Shown piece after piece: positions 34,712 to 42,053 of a stretch of DNA of 47,872 nucleotides. Below the pieces are notes generated by a model. That model was not told where the DNA came from. It saw only the letters and a list, made by a program, of their open reading frames with translations, and did not search any database. Position 1 is the first letter of the stretch; each line of letters starts with the position of its first letter. The DNA comes from Pseudomonas sp. C1C7 (lineage in GTDB: Bacteria; Pseudomonadota; Gammaproteobacteria; Pseudomonadales; Pseudomonadaceae): contig NZ_JABFMP010000043.1 of the NCBI RefSeq assembly GCF_013359595.1, positions 1-47,872 on the forward strand, given 5' to 3'. The position numbers and the translations under genes were made by a program.

Positions 34712-35230
34712 ATGAACCCGGGGCTCGAGGACATTCTGAGCGAGGGGCTGGCGGTGGTGTTCTGCGGGATCAATCCCGGCCTGCTCGCCGCCGCCCAGGG
34801 CCATCACTTTGCCGGGCGCGGCAATCGCTTCTGGCGCACCTTGCATCTGGCCGGGTTTACGCCTGAGGAGGTGCGTGCGGAAAACGACCGGTCGATCCTG
34901 CAGTATCAATGCGGCCTGACCGCCGTGGTCGAGCGACCGACGGCCCGGGCCGATCAACTGTCGAAACAGGAGTTTCTGGAATCGGCGGCACGCTTTGAAA
35001 GGAAGATCGCCCGTTATGCGCCGCGTTGCGTGGCGTTCCTGGGCAAGGCGGCGTATTCGGCGTTATCGGGGCAGCGGGAGGTGGCGTGGGGGCTACAGCC
35101 CAGGACCTTCGGCAATGCGGCGGTGTGGATATTACCCAACCCGAGCGGCCGGAATCTTGCGTTCAGCCAGGCTCAGCTGGTGGACGCCTATTGCGCGCTC
35201 AGGCAGGCGACGATCGGTGGCGATCAGTAA
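34712..35230 (+). CDS. mug: G/U mismatch-specific uracil-DNA glycosylase
   Basis: A 172-residue DNA repair enzyme of the Mug/TDG branch of uracil-DNA glycosylases. Motif 1 is GINPG (about 17-21, Asn as catalytic residue) and motif 2 is NPSGRN, which wedges into the helix. It removes uracil or ethenocytosine opposite G. The ATG at 34712 follows a GGTGAGGG site, 4 bp after the TetR gene stop, so both may share a transcript. Its 3' end overlaps the convergent cytochrome gene by 7 bp. Confidence 0.93.
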   Translation: MNPGLEDILSEGLAVVFCGINPGLLAAAQGHHFAGRGNRFWRTLHLAGFTPEEVRAENDRSILQYQCGLTAVVERPTARADQLSKQEFLESAARFERKIARYAPRCVAFLGKAAYSALSGQREVAWGLQPRTFGNAAVWILPNPSGRNLAFSQAQLVDAYCALRQATIGGDQ

Positions 35231-35745
35231 TTCATGCCGTCGTCGATGGCGATGCCTTGGGCACGCATGGCCTTGATCAGCTCGCCCCGGGTGCCCGGCA
35301 GGTTGAGCATGGTCTCGGCGCGCAACGCGGCGACTTCATCGGCGGTGTAGGGCTGGTAGTGCTCGGGCATGCTCTCGCCCGCCATGCCGTCTTCGCGCAT
35401 CAGCCAGTTGAGCAGGTCCGCCAGTTGCGCATTGTTCAGCGCCGACTGCGACATGCCTGGCACACGCACCAGAAATTCGCGGCCACCGGGGACTTTCAGA
35501 AAGTTGCCGACAAAGCCTTTCATGCGCGGCGTGTCGTTGGCGGCCGAACCCGTGCCGTCGCCCAGATGGCAACCGGCGCATTGCAGCTGGTAGTTCACGC
35601 CTGTGCTGTAGCCGGCCTGGCTGATCGGGGTCTGCGGGGATTCGTTGCCCGGTGCATGACCCTGCTTCGGGTTGGGAATGGCCCGGGCGTGAGCGAACGG
35701 GGTCGTCATGAGGCAGACCAGACCCAGAATCAACAACCTACGCAT
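35224..35745 (-). CDS. Monohaem c-type cytochrome, last gene of the amine dehydrogenase operon
   Basis: A 173-residue periplasmic cytochrome. The signal peptide (about 1-20, ending AHA) precedes one haem site CAGCH (about residue 55); candidates for the axial Met are the Met near residues 69 and 91. In the Alcaligenes faecalis aau cluster a small monohaem cytochrome gene likewise follows aauA. It could take electrons from the tryptophylquinone enzyme directly or through azurin. The ATG at 35745 gives a proper signal peptide; a longer frame begins in the repeat upstream. It is 253 bp after aauA, with a REPIN in between, so expression may be partly uncoupled. Confidence 0.88.
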   Translation of the reverse strand: MRRLLILGLVCLMTTPFAHARAIPNPKQGHAPGNESPQTPISQAGYSTGVNYQLQCAGCHLGDGTGSAANDTPRMKGFVGNFLKVPGGREFLVRVPGMSQSALNNAQLADLLNWLMREDGMAGESMPEHYQPYTADEVAALRAETMLNLPGTRGELIKAMRAQGIAIDDGMNY

Positions 35746-35776
35746 GACGAACACCTCTGCAATCGATCTTGTTTTG

Positions 35777-35909
35777 TGTAGCAGCTGGCGCAGCCTGCGT
35801 CCGGCTGCGCAGCAGTCGTAAAACCAGAACACGCGGTCTTTCAGCAGGACCGTGCGTGCAGGGTTTACGACTGCTGCGCAGTCGGACGCAGCCTTCGGCA
35901 GCTGCTACA
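35777..35909. repeat. REPIN-like long inverted repeat, family B
   Basis: A 133-bp element with about 46-bp arms (TGTAGCAGCTGGCGCAGCCT to GCAGTCGTAAA and back to CAGCTGCTACA). It matches the element at 17776-17907 in length, arm sequence and loop edge (AACC). It lies inside the amine dehydrogenase operon, between aauA and the cytochrome gene. Confidence 0.88.
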
Positions 35910-35998
35910 GGGATGGATGTTGTGGTGGAGTTTTGTGGCATTGCCGACGTTCCCGGAAAAATAAACCGCCGGTTGCAGAACAACCGGCGGTGAATCGC

Positions 35999-36520
35999 TT
36001 AAACCGCCACACCCCGAATGATCGAGACGGTGCAGTGGTAGATGTGCGATTTGGCGGCCAGGCACCAGTTCACGTCGTTGTTGTTGAACGGGCGGTAGGC
36101 CGGTTCTTCACTGTCGTTACGGGTACAGGCGCACTGGGCGCAGCTCTGCTTACCGCAGCAGTCGTTGTACGAAATGATGTAGTCCTTGCCGTCGGCCGGG
36201 TTGCGGCAGGTGCCGATCCAGGTCACTTGCGAGGCCTCGGTGCCCGGTGGGCAGGAGGTCACCGAACCACCGCAGCAGCTGCACAGAAAGCCGTCGATGG
36301 AGCAGTAGCGCCAGTAGTCGCAGCTGTTCGGATCACCTGGGTCACCGGCTTTCGGATCGGTGGCGGCCAGGGCCTTGCTGGTACGGTCCAGCGGCAGCAG
36401 CAGGGGCAGGGCGGCACCGGCCACCATCAGCGAGCCCATGCGCGACAGCAGTTTGCGGCGCGAAGTAGTGTCGGCAACACGGCGCGAGGAGCGCTCGAAC
36501 AACAGATCCAGCAGTTTCAT
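35999..36520 (-). CDS. aauA: Aromatic amine dehydrogenase, small (TTQ) subunit
   Basis: A 173-residue precursor of the quinone-bearing subunit of a TTQ amine dehydrogenase. A twin-arginine signal is visible (SRRKLLSRMG, then a hydrophobic run), as in this family. The mature chain has about a dozen Cys for disulfides. The two Trp that become tryptophan tryptophylquinone are W101 and W152, 51 residues apart, and the catalytic Asp is D120, 19 after the first; both spacings equal those of the known enzymes. GFLCSCCGG, WIGTC, GKDY and NDVNWC agree better with aromatic amine dehydrogenase than with methylamine dehydrogenase as I recall them. It oxidises primary amines to aldehyde and ammonia in the periplasm. 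Confidence 0.9.
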   Translation of the reverse strand: MKLLDLLFERSSRRVADTTSRRKLLSRMGSLMVAGAALPLLLPLDRTSKALAATDPKAGDPGDPNSCDYWRYCSIDGFLCSCCGGSVTSCPPGTEASQVTWIGTCRNPADGKDYIISYNDCCGKQSCAQCACTRNDSEEPAYRPFNNNDVNWCLAAKSHIYHCTVSIIRGVAV

Positions 36521-36538
36521 GAAGGTCTCCCTGCCTTA

Positions 36539-37165
36539 TCAGTGGCTATGGCCGTGGCTGTGGTCGTGAGCGTGGTCGTGAGGCTGAGCGTTGAGGTACT
36601 GCTGCAGCGTCGCGTGCTTGAGGTGTTCCACCTCGAACAGGCTGTCCAGGTGTTCGCGGGAGTTCACCAGGCCTTTGGCGCGCAGGGTGCCGGCCTTGTC
36701 GATCAGGGCGGCGTAAGGCAGCTTGCCGATCTGGTAAGTCATGCCCACTTCCGGACCGACCACGTAGGTGGCGTCTTCGAGTTTGTGTTCGCGGATCAGC
36801 GCTTGCTGGGCGTCCATGTCGCCGTCGCTGACGAATACCACGTCCAGGCTGTTTGCCTGTTCCTTGGCGATGGATTTGATCGCCGGCAGCAGCGACTTGC
36901 AGATCGGGCAGGTCGGCGAGAGGAAGAACAGCAGTTGCGATTTCTCACCGGCGTAGCCGAAGTTCACCGGACGACCCTTGCGGTCCGAAGCAGTGATTTG
37001 TGGAGCCGGTTCGTTGACCGCCACGCCCTTGTCGACCATCAGCGCGCCGGCCGGAGCCAGGCGACCGTGCAGTACGCCGATCTGACGGACCAGGCCCATG
37101 ACGACGAACGCCACGGCCACCAGCAATACCCAGAGCAGAACGTTGGAAACTATCAAGCCTTCCAT
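36539..37165 (-). CDS. aauD: MauD-type thioredoxin-like protein for amine dehydrogenase maturation
   Basis: A 208-residue membrane-anchored thioredoxin-fold protein. One N-terminal transmembrane helix (about 7-27) is followed by a periplasmic domain with the redox pair C86-P-I-C89 (LSPTCPICKSL). MauD/AauD proteins help form the many disulfides of the small subunit. The last 13 residues are a His/Asp tail (HDHAHDHSHGHSH), which I do not recall as a family feature and which could bind metal. Gap to aauE is 5 bp and to aauA 18 bp, so the set is one operon. Confidence 0.92.
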   Translation of the reverse strand: MEGLIVSNVLLWVLLVAVAFVVMGLVRQIGVLHGRLAPAGALMVDKGVAVNEPAPQITASDRKGRPVNFGYAGEKSQLLFFLSPTCPICKSLLPAIKSIAKEQANSLDVVFVSDGDMDAQQALIREHKLEDATYVVGPEVGMTYQIGKLPYAALIDKAGTLRAKGLVNSREHLDSLFEVEHLKHATLQQYLNAQPHDHAHDHSHGHSH

Positions 37166-37170
37166 TTTGA

Positions 37171-37710
37171 TTACCTACCAATCAATTTGAGCAGAAGAGG
37201 GGAGTTCGCCAGCAGGCCGTCGGCCGCGGCGTAGATGAGCAGGGCGACGGCGGCAGAGGCCAGCGTCACGAAGCCATCGAACACAGTCATGTCGCGAAGC
37301 ACCGGTGCCACGCTGGCCAGCAGCGCCAGGGCCACCAGCACGCTGTTGCGCAGCAGCAGAACCGGACGCAGCGGTTGCGCCTGGTCGGGACCGGCACAGC
37401 CGCAGTCGATGTCGCGACGACCGCGCCACAGGTTGATGCCGATGGCGGCGGCGTACAGCGCCAGCAGGCTGGCCGCGCTCAGGGCTGCCCAGTGCCGGCT
37501 GACCGGCACCAGCAGGGCGAAAGCGATGGCCAGTTCCAGGAACGGCACCAGGCGTGCAACAGGGCGCACCAGCGCTTCGGGCAGCAGCTGGTAGTCGCCC
37601 AACTGCCGTGCGAAGCGCGCCGGTGCCCGCACCTTGTGGGTCGCGGCACTGGCCAGCAGCACCGCAATGGCGATGGCGCTGGCAATGATGAAGATCGGAT
37701 CTGATTGCAT
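37171..37710 (-). CDS. aauE: MauE-type membrane protein for amine dehydrogenase maturation
   Basis: A 179-residue inner membrane protein with about five hydrophobic segments, of the MauE/DoxX-like group. Two Cys in a short loop (DIDCGCAGPD, about 107-116) are the probable redox partners for MauD. It is needed in known systems for folding and export of the small subunit, presumably by passing electrons to or from the MauD thioredoxin. Position between the B and D genes is the standard order. Confidence 0.9.
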   Translation of the reverse strand: MQSDPIFIIASAIAIAVLLASAATHKVRAPARFARQLGDYQLLPEALVRPVARLVPFLELAIAFALLVPVSRHWAALSAASLLALYAAAIGINLWRGRRDIDCGCAGPDQAQPLRPVLLLRNSVLVALALLASVAPVLRDMTVFDGFVTLASAAVALLIYAAADGLLANSPLLLKLIGR

Positions 37711-37721
37711 GGCCGAACCTC

Positions 37722-38873
37722 TTAGTAGCTCATGACCTGAGTCGCGGTTTTCGCGACCTTGGCCATGGCACCGGTGTGCTGGTTGGTCTTGAGGTCGAAG
37801 ATCTGCAAGCCACCCTCGACGTCAGCACCCAGCAGCAACGGTTTGTCGTCGCCGGTCGCCTGCATGCTCCAGATCGGAGCCGGGGCTTCCAGGGTGCCGA
37901 CTTTCTTGCCGGTCTTGAGGTCATAGGCCCAGATCAGGGTGCTCGGGTCTTCCCACTTCATCGCTTCGTGCGCGTCATGCATCAGCACGTACAGGCGATT
38001 GAGCTTCGGCGCGACCGCCATCAGCTGCCAGCCGCCCGGCGCCCAGCCCGCTTTCTTTTCCTCGTCGGTGGTCAGCGACCAGCTCGGCAGGATCTTCGGT
38101 GCATCGCCACTGAAATCCACGGCGCGGATGGTGCCGGTGGTGGTGGTGAAGTAGTAGGTGTCGCCAACGTTGACCGCGCGCTCCACCAGTTTTTCCGCGT
38201 TCGGATCAAAGAACGGCGTACGGCTGCGCGCGGTTTCCTGGCCCTGATCGTTGAGGGTCACCACTTGCAGGCTGCCGTCGCCGCACAGCGAGGCGAACTT
38301 GCGCTTGCCGATCGGATAGTTCAGTACGCAGCCTGGGATCGCGATTTCGGTGGCGACGGCCTTGGTCTGGGTATCGACAACGGTCACCGAAGTCGACGGG
38401 GTGAAGTTGTAGATGTAGACGAAACGGTCATCGCCGCTGGTCTTCAGGCCGTAGCGCTGGGTCAGCGACTCGGCGCGCTTGTTCGGAATCAGCACTTCCC
38501 AGGCCGGCGACAGGGTCGAGGTGTCCCAGGCGGTCAGCACGTCGGTGCGGGTGCCACGGGTACCACGGGAGTACCAGATGTCGGCGGCGTAAATGGTCTT
38601 CTTGTCATGGCTCAGGGCCGAAGGCGCGGCGAAACCGGTAGGCACCATGCCCAGCACGCGTTTCTGGTCAGGGTCGACCACGGTGACACGACCGGCGACG
38701 AAGCTTTCGAACTCCACATCCACGACAAACGCGCGGTGCGGCTCGGCCGGGAAAGCCAGGGTGGTCTGGCCGATACCGGTGTCTGCGGGCAAATCCGCAC
38801 GGGCACTGTTCAAACCGAGTACAAGCAGGCTCAGGCCTAGCGCTGACTGTACGGAGATCCTGTTTGTTCGCAT
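37722..38873 (-). CDS. aauB: Aromatic amine dehydrogenase, large subunit
   Basis: A 383-residue periplasmic beta-propeller subunit of the TTQ amine dehydrogenases. The signal peptide ends at ARA (about residue 26). Repeated blades are visible through recurring motifs such as VTVVDPDQKRVLG and VTVVDTQTKAVATE, and the family stretch TIYAADIWYSRGTRGTRTD is clear. It forms the alpha2beta2 enzyme with aauA. The ATG at 38873 gives the signal peptide; the longer frame does not. First gene of aauB-E-D-A-cytochrome; no mauF or mauG analogue is present, which matches the A. faecalis aau cluster. Substrates there are tryptamine, tyramine and phenylethylamine. Confidence 0.9.
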   Translation of the reverse strand: MRTNRISVQSALGLSLLVLGLNSARADLPADTGIGQTTLAFPAEPHRAFVVDVEFESFVAGRVTVVDPDQKRVLGMVPTGFAAPSALSHDKKTIYAADIWYSRGTRGTRTDVLTAWDTSTLSPAWEVLIPNKRAESLTQRYGLKTSGDDRFVYIYNFTPSTSVTVVDTQTKAVATEIAIPGCVLNYPIGKRKFASLCGDGSLQVVTLNDQGQETARSRTPFFDPNAEKLVERAVNVGDTYYFTTTTGTIRAVDFSGDAPKILPSWSLTTDEEKKAGWAPGGWQLMAVAPKLNRLYVLMHDAHEAMKWEDPSTLIWAYDLKTGKKVGTLEAPAPIWSMQATGDDKPLLLGADVEGGLQIFDLKTNQHTGAMAKVAKTATQVMSY

Positions 38874-39073
38874 AAGGGGAACTTCCTGAATTGTTGGTAA
38901 CGCGGATCGCGGGTGAGTGGGCAGATTTTGACCATTGAATAGTGCCTCGCCCGGCAATCGGGGGAATTGCGCTGCCTGCCAAGAGATTGTGTATCTGTGC
39001 CAGTGTCATGAAACTTGTGGTGGGGGGTGGTAAGGCGGGGGATTGAGGGGAATTCGGAAGCGGAAGATGCAGT

Positions 39074-39098
39074 GCCGTATATCTGGAAGATATACGGC
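39074..39098. promoter_or_regulatory. Strong palindrome upstream of the amine dehydrogenase operon
   Basis: Perfect 11-bp arms GCCGTATATCT and AGATATACGGC with a 3-base centre. It lies 200 bp before aauB and 216 bp before the antitoxin gene, so it could be an operator for either. A second, smaller dyad follows at once (39099-39117). Confidence 0.5.
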
Positions 39099-39117
39099 GT
39101 GTAGACACTAGCTACAC
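39099..39117. promoter_or_regulatory. Second dyad next to the palindrome
   Basis: GTGTAG and CTACAC with a 7-base spacer, directly after the 11-bp-arm palindrome. Together they give a 44-bp block of dyad symmetry. The rest of the 440-bp gap (38874-39313) shows no other clear element besides the short frame at 39231. Confidence 0.4.
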
Positions 39118-39230
39118 AAGCGTCGTAGAGTCGATGGCACTGCCTTCGGGAGAATTCACGATTTCCAGCGTTTGAAACGTGTTTTGAAAATCAGGCCCGA
39201 GACGCTCCAGCATTCTTGGGGAGTCATAAA

Positions 39231-39269
39231 ATGAAAAGTAATCGCATGGTTGATGCGTTAGCTCCTTAG
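39231..39269 (+). other. Twelve-codon frame with a strong ribosome site
   Basis: GGGGAG seven bases before an ATG opens a frame of 12 residues (MKSNRMVDALAP) and a stop, 44 bp ahead of the antitoxin gene. It may be a leader peptide for the toxin-antitoxin operon or the 5' stump of a lost gene. Nothing in its composition points to attenuation. Confidence 0.3.
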
Positions 39270-39313
39270 CGGATCCATGCTAAAAATCTGCGCCCTCAGA
39301 TGGGAAAAGAATC

Positions 39314-39607
39314 ATGTCCGCTACAACCGAACGCCTTGAAAAGTCCAAACCCGTTCCAATCAACATGAGGACGGACGAAAAGAAACGCAGCCTGATCGAT
39401 CTGGCCGCTGCCATGTCCGGTCGTGATCGAACCAGTTTCATTCTGGAAGCGGCTTGTCGGAAAGCAGAAGAAGTCATTCTGGAAAAACGTTTGTTCCTGC
39501 TTGACGACGATGCATTTGACGCATTTGAACAGGCCATTGAGGCGAATCCGCTCCGAGGTAACGAATGTCTTCACCAACTTCTCGAACGTCCAAAACGGTG
39601 GAGTTGA
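39314..39607 (+). CDS. DUF1778-family antitoxin (TacA-like)
   Basis: A 97-residue protein with the DUF1778 pattern: an N-terminal ribbon-helix-helix (about 12-55, PINMRTDEKKRSLIDLAAAM, RTSFILEAA) for DNA binding, and a C-terminal tail (LDDDAFDAFEQAIEANP) that in TacA-type antitoxins wraps and blocks the acetyltransferase toxin. It overlaps the toxin gene by 43 bp, the usual order antitoxin first. It probably autorepresses the pair, so the dyads or the AT-rich stretch upstream may be its operators. The family assignment is strong; activity is untested. Confidence 0.9.
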   Translation: MSATTERLEKSKPVPINMRTDEKKRSLIDLAAAMSGRDRTSFILEAACRKAEEVILEKRLFLLDDDAFDAFEQAIEANPLRGNECLHQLLERPKRWS

Positions 39608-40086
39608 GTGCTCCGGAAAGACTCAACGACCGGCACCTCTTCGAAGGGTTCGACTCGGGCGAACCCTCCATCAATGAATACCTTCTGAAGCAGGCACGCA
39701 AGGCGCAGGCCGCCAAACACGCGGTTGTCTACGTTTGTCGCCGCAAAGGAACACAGACCGTCGCGGCTTACTACACCTTGTCGAGCGGCTCCGTTGCACG
39801 CGCCAAAGTCGTTCCGAAAAATCATCAACGCAACTCACCCAGCGTTCATCCGGTCACTCTGCTGGGCCGCATGGGAATAACGCTGGAAGCTCAGGGGCAA
39901 GGTTTTGCAATCGACTTGCTGCAAGACGCCATCGAGCGGGTCATTTCAGCATCTCAATCCATCGGGTCCAGCGCACTTATTGTTCATCCGCTCAATGAAT
40001 GCCTCTCGAATTTCTACATCAAGTACGCAGGGTTCATACCTTGTCCGGGAATCACGCCCATCACATTGATGTTGCCGCTTCGGTAG
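39565..40086 (+). CDS. GNAT-family acetyltransferase toxin (TacT-like)
   Basis: A 173-residue GNAT protein of the type that acetylates aminoacyl-tRNA and blocks translation. Landmarks are FDSGEPSINEYLLKQA, YYTLSSGSVARA, the core LLGRMGITLEAQGQGFAIDLL that binds the acetyl-CoA pyrophosphate, and SNFYIKYAGF, whose Tyr is the catalytic acid in this group. A GAGG site lies before the ATG, inside the antitoxin gene. The pair sits between the aau and iac blocks and has no metabolic link to them. All catalytic landmarks are intact. Confidence 0.9.
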   Translation: MSSPTSRTSKTVELSAPERLNDRHLFEGFDSGEPSINEYLLKQARKAQAAKHAVVYVCRRKGTQTVAAYYTLSSGSVARAKVVPKNHQRNSPSVHPVTLLGRMGITLEAQGQGFAIDLLQDAIERVISASQSIGSSALIVHPLNECLSNFYIKYAGFIPCPGITPITLMLPLR

Positions 40087-40195
40087 CTCTGTATTGCGCA
40101 CAGCATTTCTTCAGGGGCTGTACCTTCTACATCAATGTCGCCTGACACTCCGCCTTCGCGGGCAAGCCCGCTCCCACAATGGACAGCATTTCTTC

Positions 40196-40230
40196 TGTAG
40201 GAGCTGCCGAAGGCTGCGATCTTTTGCTTT
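40196..40230. repeat. Family A half-repeat at the end of the kinase gene
   Basis: TGTAGGAGCTGCCGAAGGCT followed by GCGATCTTTTGC is one arm of family A. It overlaps the stop codon of the histidine kinase gene on the other strand. Just before it, at 40152-40177, is a family C type segment (CGCGGGCAAGCCCGCTCCCA). Confidence 0.75.
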
Positions 40231-41710
40231 AAGGCGCAGGCGTCAGGGGCAGGGTGAAGCTGAACACCGCGCCGCAAGGCTCAAGGTTCTGTGCCCAGAT
40301 ATCACCCCGATGGCGGCCGATGATGTTTTTGCACAGGGCCAGGCCGATGCCGTTGCCGCTGACTTTGGACGAGAAGAAGCCGTCGAACAGTTTTTCCTGG
40401 GCCTCGGCCTGTATCCCGCGGCCGCGGTCTTCGATGCGCACCAGGGCCATGCCGTTGTCGGTGCTGGCGTGGATGCGCAGCACGCGGCGTTCGATGGGCA
40501 GGTCGGCCATTTCTTCGATGGCGTTGAAGGCCAGGTTGAGGATGACCTGACCGATCAGCACTTTCTCGCAACTCACCAGCAGCGGCCCGGGGGCGGTGAT
40601 GACATCCACCTTCACCAGGCTCGGGTCGGCGCGCAGGCTGATGAAGTAACGGGTTTCGCGCAGCAGTTCATTGAGGTCAATCAGCTCTTCGCTCTGCTCC
40701 AGCTTGACCACGTATTCGCGCACGCTCTTGATGATCACCGAGGCGTGCTCGATCTGCCGCACGGCGCTCTGCAGGCCCCAGGTGACACCCGCGTCGACGC
40801 CGCTCGCATTGCCCAAACGAATCACCGCGCCTTCAATGAAATTGCGCGTCGCCGCCAGGGGCTGACTCAGTTCATGGGCAATCGCCACGGCCATCTCGCC
40901 CATGGCGTTATAGCGCGCCAGGTACTCGAGCTTCTGCTCGCTGACCCGCCGCGCCTCTTCGGCCTGCACCTGTTCGGTGACGTCGCGGAACAGCAACAGA
41001 TGCCCGTTCAGATCGTCCTCGATTTCAATGAAACGACAGGTCGCATCATGCCAGCGCCACTCGCCGTCGCGCCGCTGCACTTTGTAATGCACGCTGAACG
41101 GCAGGTGCTCGGGCGTCTCCGCCGACAGCTGCTGCAGCAAACGCTGACGTGAGCCTTCATCGCACCAGGCGAGGAAATTCTTGCCGATCAGCTGGCGTTC
41201 CGCGCCGTTGAGCAGGTTCGCGCCGGAGTCGCTGATAAACCGGATCTCACCCTCCGGCCCCAACACCGCCACACCCTCGGCCAGATCCTGCATGAACGCC
41301 TTGAGCCGGCTTTCGAAGCGCTTGAGGTCGCGCTTGACCTTGTCTTCCTTGGAAATGTCGCGGAACTGCACCATCAGCACATCGCGACCTTGCAGGTGCA
41401 CCAGGGTCGCCACCGCCTCGGACAGAATCTCCACCCCCTGTTTGGAGCGGTAGCACCACTCGATGGCGCGCTGCCCCGTGCGCGCCGCGCCTTCCAGCCA
41501 GCGCAAACCCACCGAGCGCCGGTACTTGGGCGCATCGCGGGTCATGTCCGGGGCCTTGAGCGGGGTCAGTTCCTCGAGGGTAAAGCCCAGCGCCGACAGG
41601 GCCGCGGCGTTGGCCCAGAGAATCTCCTTGCTGTGGGCATCGTGAAGAATGATGCACAGCGGCATGGCTTCGATCAGGGTGAAAAAGTCGTTCTGTTCAG
41701 GCACGTACAT
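40229..41710 (-). CDS. PAS-domain sensor histidine kinase
   Basis: A 493-residue cytoplasmic kinase without membrane segments. Two PAS domains (about 8-120 and 135-250, each ending in an FRD PAC-type motif) precede the dimerisation helix with the phospho-acceptor His279 (AIAHELSQPL) and a HATPase domain (N box NLAFNAIEEM, G1 DRGRGIQ, G2 GNGIGLAL). The HELSQPL form is like FixL/TodS-type kinases that pair with LuxR-type regulators. No response regulator gene adjoins. It is divergent from iacA, 343 bp away, so it may sense indole-3-acetate or a product and control the iac operon; this is inference from position only. A repeat overlaps its stop codon. Confidence 0.9.
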   Translation of the reverse strand: MYVPEQNDFFTLIEAMPLCIILHDAHSKEILWANAAALSALGFTLEELTPLKAPDMTRDAPKYRRSVGLRWLEGAARTGQRAIEWCYRSKQGVEILSEAVATLVHLQGRDVLMVQFRDISKEDKVKRDLKRFESRLKAFMQDLAEGVAVLGPEGEIRFISDSGANLLNGAERQLIGKNFLAWCDEGSRQRLLQQLSAETPEHLPFSVHYKVQRRDGEWRWHDATCRFIEIEDDLNGHLLLFRDVTEQVQAEEARRVSEQKLEYLARYNAMGEMAVAIAHELSQPLAATRNFIEGAVIRLGNASGVDAGVTWGLQSAVRQIEHASVIIKSVREYVVKLEQSEELIDLNELLRETRYFISLRADPSLVKVDVITAPGPLLVSCEKVLIGQVILNLAFNAIEEMADLPIERRVLRIHASTDNGMALVRIEDRGRGIQAEAQEKLFDGFFSSKVSGNGIGLALCKNIIGRHRGDIWAQNLEPCGAVFSFTLPLTPAP

Positions 41711-41740
41711 CGCACAGCCCTTGAAGGCAGGGGTTGGGGA

Positions 41741-41753
41741 CCGGTTGAACCGG
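41741..41753. promoter_or_regulatory. Small palindrome in the kinase-iacA gap
   Basis: CCGGTT-G-AACCGG is a perfect dyad 31 bp before the kinase start and 300 bp before iacA. It could be an operator, but short GC-rich dyads are common in this genome type. Apart from this and the family C pair, I see no clear promoter in the 343-bp gap. Confidence 0.3.
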
Positions 41754-41909
41754 AAGTATGGCTTTTTATACCGGCTCGCGCCGGGGGATGCGCTCAGAGG
41801 TAACCGGGGGCGATCTAGGGGTTTTCTTTAGGCGGGGGGCTGCACGCACCAATAGTTGCGTTCGGGCGGCGTTTTTACACTGGGCTCCAATGCAGGGCAC
41901 CCCGTTCCC

Positions 41910-41997
41910 TGTAGGAGCGAGGCTTGCCCGCGAAGAACGATGACGTGGTCTACCAGACAGACCGAAGCGCCTGGTTCGCGGGCAAGCCTCGCTCCCA
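41910..41997. repeat. REPIN-like inverted repeat, family C
   Basis: Left arm TGTAGGAGCGAGGCTTGCCC plus GCGAAGAACGAT (41910-41941), identical to 99-130; right arm GTTCGCGGGCAAGCCTCGCT plus CCCA (41974-41997) in reverse. It lies 56 bp ahead of iacA, between the gene and any upstream promoter, and would form a hairpin in the iacA leader. Confidence 0.8.
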
Positions 41998-42053
41998 CGG
42001 AAGCAGAGATGCGGTGTCGCCCCACCTAACAATAAGCAAAACGGAGAAAGCCC

